Shown: in pieces, positions 5,353 through 8,083 of the stretch
Layout of the letters: each line of letters opens with the position of its first letter
Numbering within the stretch: the stretch's first letter is position 1
Source of the DNA: Solirubrobacterales bacterium
GTDB lineage: Bacteria > Actinomycetota > Thermoleophilia > Solirubrobacterales > Solirubrobacteraceae
NCBI GenBank assembly: GCA_003157595.1
Contig: PMKB01000264.1
Span: forward strand, 1 to 8,083
Length of the DNA: 8,083 nucleotides
Reading direction: 5' to 3'
Notes under the pieces: model-generated
The model's input: the letters and a program-made list of their open reading frames with translations, nothing else
Told to the model about the DNA's origin: nothing
The model's database searches: none
Position numbers and translations under genes: made by a program

Positions 5353-5579
5353 GAGGGCTCGGTGGTTTTGACTTCCACGAAGACATCAGAGGGCATTGGC
5401 TCGCCGAACTCGTCGCGCCAGCGTTGGGCACCGATCGGCCGCGCGGCCTCTGCTGCCTGCTCTTCGGACTGCGCATCGAGATCGACCCGCACCCACTTCT
5501 GCTCTCCGGGGGGCTCGCTGCCGTGGATCTCCCACTCCAAGAGCGACGAGCTGAACGTGATTGTGTAATCAGTAGTCAT
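5349..5579 (-). CDS. Small cytoplasmic protein, unknown function
   Basis: The product is 76 residues from the ATG at 5579. Upstream in-frame starts to 5618 are less likely because TAAGCT (5587-5592) stands seven bases before this ATG. GAAGG also precedes it and could serve as a ribosome site. The protein is acidic and strand-rich (DYTITFSSSLLEWEIHG, KWVRVDLDAQSEEQAAEAA, SDVFVEVKTTEPS), a single compact beta/alpha domain with no known motif. It is coupled by a GTGA overlap to the 5023-5352 gene, and the two probably act in the same process. Confidence 0.6.
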   Translation of the reverse strand: MTTDYTITFSSSLLEWEIHGSEPPGEQKWVRVDLDAQSEEQAAEAARPIGAQRWRDEFGEPMPSDVFVEVKTTEPS

Positions 5580-5586
5580 GCCTTCG

Positions 5587-5592
5587 AGCTTA
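5587..5592 (-). promoter_or_regulatory. -10 box of a likely leaderless transcript
   Basis: TAAGCT on the minus strand is seven bases from the ATG at 5579, the same spacing as at 854-859 and 2491-2496. No good -35 hexamer is evident. Confidence 0.3.
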
Positions 5593-5681
5593 GTCACCCC
5601 GCCCAATCGCCTCGGCACTGTGGCGCCGTGCGCAGGCCCTCCGGGTCACTCGACCGCGGCGTGGGAACGGCCGCGGCAGGG

Positions 5682-5867
5682 CTATGGCGACCGGCGAGTC
5701 CCGGGGGGGATCTGGACGAAGCGCTCGCCGGGCAGGCCGCAGGTCGGGCACGGCGTCTCCCGTGTTGGCCCGCGCTCGCGTCCGACCTTCTCACTGAAGA
5801 GCGTCGCGAGGAACTCAGCCTTGCACCGAGGGCACCACCGTGCTGCGGTTGGAAGGAAGTCAGCCAT
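5682..5867 (-). CDS. Small zinc-ribbon-like protein
   Basis: The product is 61 residues from the ATG at 5867; an in-frame GTG at 5906 would add 13 residues. Two CxxC knuckles, WCPRC near residue 11 and CPTCG near residue 39, are separated by about 25 residues, which fits a zinc ribbon binding one Zn(II). The C-terminus is FVQIPPGTRRSP. Small zinc ribbons of this kind are common in phages and mobile elements, but the partner is unknown. It is the first of three minus-strand genes, 102 bases ahead of the next. A GGGGAT before the ATG is a weak ribosome site. Confidence 0.6.
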   Translation of the reverse strand: MADFLPTAARWCPRCKAEFLATLFSEKVGRERGPTRETPCPTCGLPGERFVQIPPGTRRSP

Positions 5868-6276
5868 ATCCCCACGATGGCAGTTCGCCCGGACGACACC
5901 GGCCACGGTTTCACCACAAGAGTGTCGCGCGTCGCTTCATCGCCTCGCAGGTACGCATCGAGGAGATCGCGTGATCGGCGTTCCGCCCGAGTAGCGCTGA
6001 GAGTAATCCTCCGGCGTTCTGCCGTTTCGAGGTGCCACGGGGCCGGGTGACGTAGCGCCGGCGCTCAGCGCGTCGGACGATTACTCGCACGTGGGAGGGA
6101 TCGTGGTCGCAGGCCAGTCTGTGAGGATCAGCCGATCACAACAGACGCCCCACAGCCGCCGCGTTCCCTGTTAGTATTCCATCTAGTACTCGCCGCGGCC
6201 CGTGTAGGACCGACCTACGGCGGTGGCAACGGAGCCACGGAGGTCGCCGCCCTGGCTAATGCGGCGTGACAGGAAA
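5868..6276. other. Divergent intergenic region, no convincing gene
   Basis: About 400 bases separate the minus-strand cassette from the rightward regulator/replication genes. ORFs crossing it are high-GC shadows. It holds a perfect 12-base palindrome AGCGCCGGCGCT (6054-6065), a longer interrupted dyad (6117-6146), and a TAGTAT box (6172-6177) about 150 bases before the regulator gene at 6324. That makes it the likely control region for both directions. Confidence 0.5.
6117..6146. promoter_or_regulatory. Interrupted inverted repeat, possible operator
   Basis: GTCTGT (6117-6122) and ACAGAC (6141-6146) enclose GATC-AGCC-GATC (6126-6137). Together they make a symmetric 30-base site with three-base mismatched steps. 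It lies about 25 bases upstream of TAGTAT. It could be a regulator operator for the module at 6324 onward, or a weak hairpin. Confidence 0.4.
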
Positions 6277-6316
6277 CTCCGAGTAGCGCGACTACACCGC
6301 GCATCAGTACTCGGAG
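6277..6316 (+). promoter_or_regulatory. Hairpin that sequesters the Shine-Dalgarno of the next gene
   Basis: The outer stem CTCCGAGTA (6277-6285) pairs perfectly with TACTCGGAG (6308-6316). The inner stem GCGCG (6286-6290) pairs with CGCGC (6298-6302) around the loop ACTACAC, leaving a five-base bulge (6303-6307). The 3' arm contains most of GGAGG (6313-6317), the ribosome site of the GTG at 6324. In RNA this would hide the ribosome site; as DNA it is also a good dyad for the ribbon-helix-helix product. Confidence 0.6.
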
Positions 6317-6323
6317 GTCCGTC

Positions 6324-6578
6324 GTGCCTAGGAAACCCGGCAGCAGCAGCTTCACCGCTCAGGCTCCGCTTTCGCCGAAGCAGCACGCCCTGCTTGAGCG
6401 CACAGCCGAGCGGCTCGACGTTCCCTTCGCCGAGGTTCTGCGGCGCGCGCTTGAGCGCTACGCCGAAGCGCTCGACCGGCTGACCGAGGTTGAGCGCTAC
6501 CTCGAAACGCTCGGCGTGCTAGACGAGCTTGACCTCCTCGCCGCCGAGGGTGACGACGACAAGAGCGATGCCGCGTAG
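6324..6578 (+). CDS. Ribbon-helix-helix-like small DNA-binding protein
   Basis: The product is 84 residues starting at GTG, with GGAGG six bases upstream. After a basic, flexible start (MPRKPGSSS) comes a short strand and LSPKQHALLERTAERLDVPFAEVLRRALERYAEAL, which fits the strand-helix-turn-helix layout of ribbon-helix-helix (CopG/Arc-type) proteins. A further helix and an acidic tail (EGDDDKSDAA) follow. Such proteins act as dimers in plasmid copy control, partition or antitoxin regulation. The gene is followed after three bases by the winged-helix gene, so the two are almost certainly cotranscribed and coupled. The dyad over its ribosome site suggests self-limiting expression. The fold call is by pattern only. 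Confidence 0.6.
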   Translation: MPRKPGSSSFTAQAPLSPKQHALLERTAERLDVPFAEVLRRALERYAEALDRLTEVERYLETLGVLDELDLLAAEGDDDKSDAA

Positions 6579-6581
6579 CTC

Positions 6582-6929
6582 GTGGCCGCCCTGCCGCTCA
6601 TGTACGTGCTCGGAAAGTCCCCCACACCCGGCCTCAGCTCGGGCGAGCGGGCGATCCTGCTCACCTACGCGGCGCACGCCGACGTGATGACCGGGCGCAA
6701 CGCATGGCCGAGCGATGCGACGATCGCGGTGATCGTCGGAGTCCGGCGCGAGCGCGTGCTCCGCGTCCGCCACAAGCTCGCCCGGCTCGGCTACCTCCTA
6801 CCCGACGGCTACGGGCCGCCGCCGCTCGTGGACGGCTACCCGCGCGAGGATCGCCGGTCGTGTGCCTACATCGTCGCTATCGAACCGTTCCGCGCTCGGG
6901 GCGACGACGACGATGGCGAGGTGAAGTAA
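6582..6929 (+). CDS. Winged-helix (HTH_36-type) replication-initiator-like protein
   Basis: The product is 115 residues from the GTG at 6582, three bases after the preceding stop and without its own Shine-Dalgarno, so translation is probably coupled. Residues ~18-72 fit the HTH_36 pattern of plasmid and phage replication proteins: LSSGERAILLTYAAHAD, then the hallmark AWPSDATIA (41-49), VIVGVRRERVLRVRHKL and ARLGYLLPDG. In this family the domain binds origin repeats, often located within or next to the gene; the iteron-like array here starts 22 bases after its stop. The tail (GDDDDGEVK) is acidic. The TAA at 6927-6929 overlaps the ATG of the next frame by one base. It could also be a phage regulator without a replication role. 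Confidence 0.7.
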   Translation: MAALPLMYVLGKSPTPGLSSGERAILLTYAAHADVMTGRNAWPSDATIAVIVGVRRERVLRVRHKLARLGYLLPDGYGPPPLVDGYPREDRRSCAYIVAIEPFRARGDDDDGEVK

Positions 6930-7252
6930 TGCCGGCGAGGGCGATCATCACGACGTGCACCACAGCGCACACCGTTCAGAGGATCGACGTGCACCACAGC
7001 GCACACCGTTCAGAGGATCGACGTGCACCACAGCGCACACCGCGTGACTTGTCACGCCCTGTCACACGACGTGCGCTACAGAACGCCACGACGTGCGCTA
7101 CAGAACGCCACGACGTGCGCTACAGCGCACACAACCTGAACCCTAGACCCACTCCTACGGAGTTGCCCTTAACCCAAGCCCGTAACGGCGAACGCGCTTC
7201 GCGCGATTCGCGCGGGCAGGTAACGACACATCATCGACCCGAAAGTAGGTAA
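6929..7252 (+). CDS. Repeat-containing ORF downstream of the winged-helix gene
   Basis: The ORF is 107 residues from an ATG that overlaps the previous stop (TAATG), a reinitiation arrangement. It runs through the iteron-like DNA repeats, whose periods of 34 and 22 bases are both one more than a multiple of three. The same DNA is therefore read in successive frames (IDVHHSAHR, then RAPQRTPRD; later DVRYSAHN). The end (TPTELPLTQARNGERASRD) is polar. From memory, actinophage HTH proteins often end in similar His/Thr/Ala-rich repeat tails, so this may be the detached C-terminal part of the initiator. The DNA repeats may matter more than the protein. No domain is recognised. Confidence 0.35.
   Translation: MPARAIITTCTTAHTVQRIDVHHSAHRSEDRRAPQRTPRDLSRPVTRRALQNATTCATERHDVRYSAHNLNPRPTPTELPLTQARNGERASRDSRGQVTTHHRPESR
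6951..7042. repeat. Iteron-like direct repeats, type A (34-bp period, 2.7 copies)
   Basis: Units start at 6951, 6985 and 7019. The first two are identical over 34 bases. The third matches for 24 bases and then diverges. Each begins CGACGTGCACCACAG and continues CGCACACCG. There is no unique spacer between units. Right after them lies GTGAC-TT-GTCAC (7044-7055). Confidence 0.9.
7067..7132. repeat. Iteron-like direct repeats, type B (22-bp period, 3 copies)
   Basis: Units start at 7067, 7089 and 7111 and begin CGACGTGCGCTACAG. They share 13 of the first 15 bases with the type A units (common core CGACGTGCRCYACAG). The third copy contains the palindrome GTGCGCT-AC-AGCGCAC (7115-7130), possibly the complete binding site from which the others derive. 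Six cores in 180 bases next to an HTH_36 gene suggest a replication origin or an autoregulatory operator. The less GC-rich stretch at about 7133-7190, with ACTCC-TAC-GGAGT (7151-7163), could be the unwinding region. Confidence 0.85.
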
Positions 7253-7255
7253 GCC

Positions 7256-7555
7256 GTGTCTGAGAGCAAAGTCCTACGGGACGCACTCGAAGTCCTGAAC
7301 AATCAAGGGCTGTACCAGCAGGCCAGTGAGCTGGCCTTGAAGGCGGCGCGCCGCGAATCCAAAGCCGCCGCGACAGCGGCGCCAGCGGGCGGCGCGCTTA
7401 CGCTCAAGGCGGCGTGGAAAAGCGCGGAGGAGACGGACGGCGTCCTCGGGCTCAAGCATCTCCGCTCGCTAACGGGCGACCAAATGGGCGAGTTGCAGCG
7501 AGATCATCGGGATTTGTTGGACCGCTCGATGACGCAGCTCAAGGCAGGCGAGTAA
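7256..7555 (+). CDS. Small helical protein, unknown function
   Basis: The product is 99 residues from the GTG at 7256, with AGGT (7247-7250) nearby as a weak ribosome site. Helices SKVLRDALEVLNNQGLYQQA and ELALKAARRE are followed by an Ala/Gly linker. The C-terminal half contains LKHLRSLTGDQMGELQRDHRDLLDRSMTQL. It is charged, soluble and without cysteines, signal or membrane span. I recognise no family; small proteins like this are usual near phage and plasmid replication modules. Its TAA is two bases from the ATG of the chimeric DnaJ ORF, so the two are cotranscribed. Confidence 0.6.
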   Translation: MSESKVLRDALEVLNNQGLYQQASELALKAARRESKAAATAAPAGGALTLKAAWKSAEETDGVLGLKHLRSLTGDQMGELQRDHRDLLDRSMTQLKAGE

Positions 7556-7557
7556 AA

Positions 7558-7944
7558 ATGACCGTTACTAAAAGCGGCGTTATGGCCGACCTCAAGGCCG
7601 TCGATGATGCAGCGGTCCGCATCGCTGCGACGATCGGGAAGCTGAGGGCAGAGCAGGCGGCGCTCGGCGGCAAGGCGACCGTCCCGACCCTGGACGGCGA
7701 CGCCGAGGTCGAGATCGAGCCGGGCACGCAACCGGGCGCCGTCCTGATCCTCAAGGGCAAGGGAATGCCGCGGCTGCGGGGCTTCGGGCGCGGCGACCTG
7801 CGCCTGCTGCTTACCGTGCTCGTGCCGCGCAAGCTCGACGAGGAGCAACGAAAGCTGCTCGGGCAGTTCGAGGAGAGCGCCACCGCCGCCACCTACGAGC
7901 AGGATGAAGGCCTGTTCAAACGACTGAAGGGCGTCTTCCACTGA
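7558..7944 (+). CDS. dnaJ: Chimeric ORF: element-derived N-terminus fused to the DnaJ C-terminal domain
   Basis: The product is 128 residues. Residues 1-32 (from MTVTKSGVMADLKAVDD to GKLRAE) are a lone amphipathic helix unlike DnaJ. From residue 33 the sequence is DnaJ: QAALGGKATVPTLDG, then EIEPGTQPGAVLILKGKGMPRLRG, GRGDLRLLLTVLVPRKLDEEQRKLL and a helical end GLFKRLKGVFH. This is substrate-binding domain CTDII plus the dimerisation end of the Hsp70 cochaperone. E. coli DnaJ has AMAALGGEIEVPTLDG at the matching place. The J domain (HPD), Gly/Phe linker, zinc finger and CTDI are absent, so this product cannot stimulate DnaK ATPase. The PrmA-like frame overlaps its stop, the native chromosomal order, so the 3' half is in place and the 5' half has been replaced. 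The likely cause is an element inserted at about 7654-7671. Confidence 0.8.
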   Translation: MTVTKSGVMADLKAVDDAAVRIAATIGKLRAEQAALGGKATVPTLDGDAEVEIEPGTQPGAVLILKGKGMPRLRGFGRGDLRLLLTVLVPRKLDEEQRKLLGQFEESATAATYEQDEGLFKRLKGVFH

Positions 7945-8083
7945 CGGATCTGCTTCGGATCGCCGTGCGCGTGCCGCCCGAGCGGGCGGAGGAGGCGCGT
8001 GCGGAGCTGCTCGAGTTCGCGGCGCACGGGTTCGAGGAACGGGATCTACCGGGCGAGCTCGAGCTGGCCGTCTACGGCGGGCC
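7941..8083 (+). CDS. prmA: Ribosomal protein L11 methyltransferase-like protein (N-terminus, runs off window)
   Basis: The frame after the dnaJ stop reads TDLLRIAVRVPPERAEEARAELLEFAAHGFEERDLPGELELAVYGG and continues past the window. This resembles the N-terminal substrate-recognition domain of PrmA as seen in actinobacteria: a strand, a helix with an E-L-L core, a 'GxEE' turn and a second strand. PrmA trimethylates lysines and the N-terminus of ribosomal protein L11 using S-adenosylmethionine. dnaJ-prmA (and rsmE) gene order is common. The most natural start is the CTG at 7941, overlapping the dnaJ TGA in CTGA, where ATGA or GTGA would be usual. Otherwise the first standard start is the GTG at 7965, which would cut into the first strand. 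The methyltransferase domain is outside the window. Confidence 0.6.
   Translation, partial: MTDLLRIAVRVPPERAEEARAELLEFAAHGFEERDLPGELELAVYGG

Noticed and set aside
5301..6050. Plus-strand 249-codon ORF
   Set aside because: Antisense to the three minus-strand genes, Arg/Ser/Pro-rich; the minus frames have coupled starts and CxxC motifs.
6183..6386. Minus-strand 67-codon ORF
   Set aside because: Lies opposite the ribosome-site hairpin and the RHH gene; no start signal or recognisable sequence.
6951..7132. CRISPR array
   Set aside because: The units are contiguous direct repeats with identical internal sequence and no unique spacers; periods are 34 and 22 bases. No cas genes.
7193..7216. Functional hairpin CGCGC-TTC-GCGCG with adjoining TTCGCGCG repeat
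   Set aside because: Five-base stem of simple CG alternation, expected by chance in this composition; no gene start or U-run near it.

Overview
The window is high-GC DNA with GTG/ATG starts, short intergenic gaps, a YtrA-type GntR regulator, an actinobacterial tandem-GNAT acetyltransferase, and a DnaJ C-terminus followed by an overlapping PrmA-like start. The product sequences suggest a deep-branching actinobacterium, Thermoleophilia/Solirubrobacterales-like. That is an inference from protein style; no rRNA marker is present.

Layout. (a) 1-2294 looks like ordinary chromosome: the 3' end of an unrecognised gene (2-307, +), a small secreted protein (406-846, -), a 9-bp tandem repeat (865-914), a GntR/YtrA-type repressor (951-1298, -) with a dyad over its own promoter, and a divergent two-lobed GNAT acetyltransferase (1428-2294, +). 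(b) 2295-2687 is a mosaic scar. It holds a roughly 30-codon relic of an ArsR-AHSA1 junction (2331-2420), an orphan sigma70-like promoter carrying a perfect LexA/SOS box (2468-2510), and two perfect 12- and 14-bp hairpins. (c) 2688-5026 (+) carries a possible phage HK97-gp10-like protein with a doubtful C-terminus, a membrane-anchored protein, a helical protein and a secreted four-cysteine protein. (d) 5023-5867 (-) carries three small cytoplasmic proteins, one with two CxxC motifs. (e) 6117-7252 resembles a replication/control module: a hairpin that buries the Shine-Dalgarno of a ribbon-helix-helix-like gene, a winged-helix gene of the HTH_36 type, then six iteron-like repeats inside a one-base-overlapping reading frame. 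(f) 7256-7944 ends in a chimeric ORF whose first ~32 residues are unrelated to DnaJ and whose remaining ~95 residues are the DnaJ C-terminal domain. It is followed by prmA (from 7941, running off the window).

Interpretation. The segment from about 2420 (or further left) to about 7655 is best read as a mobile or phage-derived element, possibly decayed, whose right end lies inside dnaJ at the conserved AALGG...VPTLDG segment. No integrase, relaxase or dnaJ N-terminal half is visible. The left boundary and the mechanism are therefore open, and an assembly chimera has to be excluded. A recurring feature is a TANNNT box 6-7 bases upstream of ATG/GTG, the layout of leaderless actinobacterial mRNAs.
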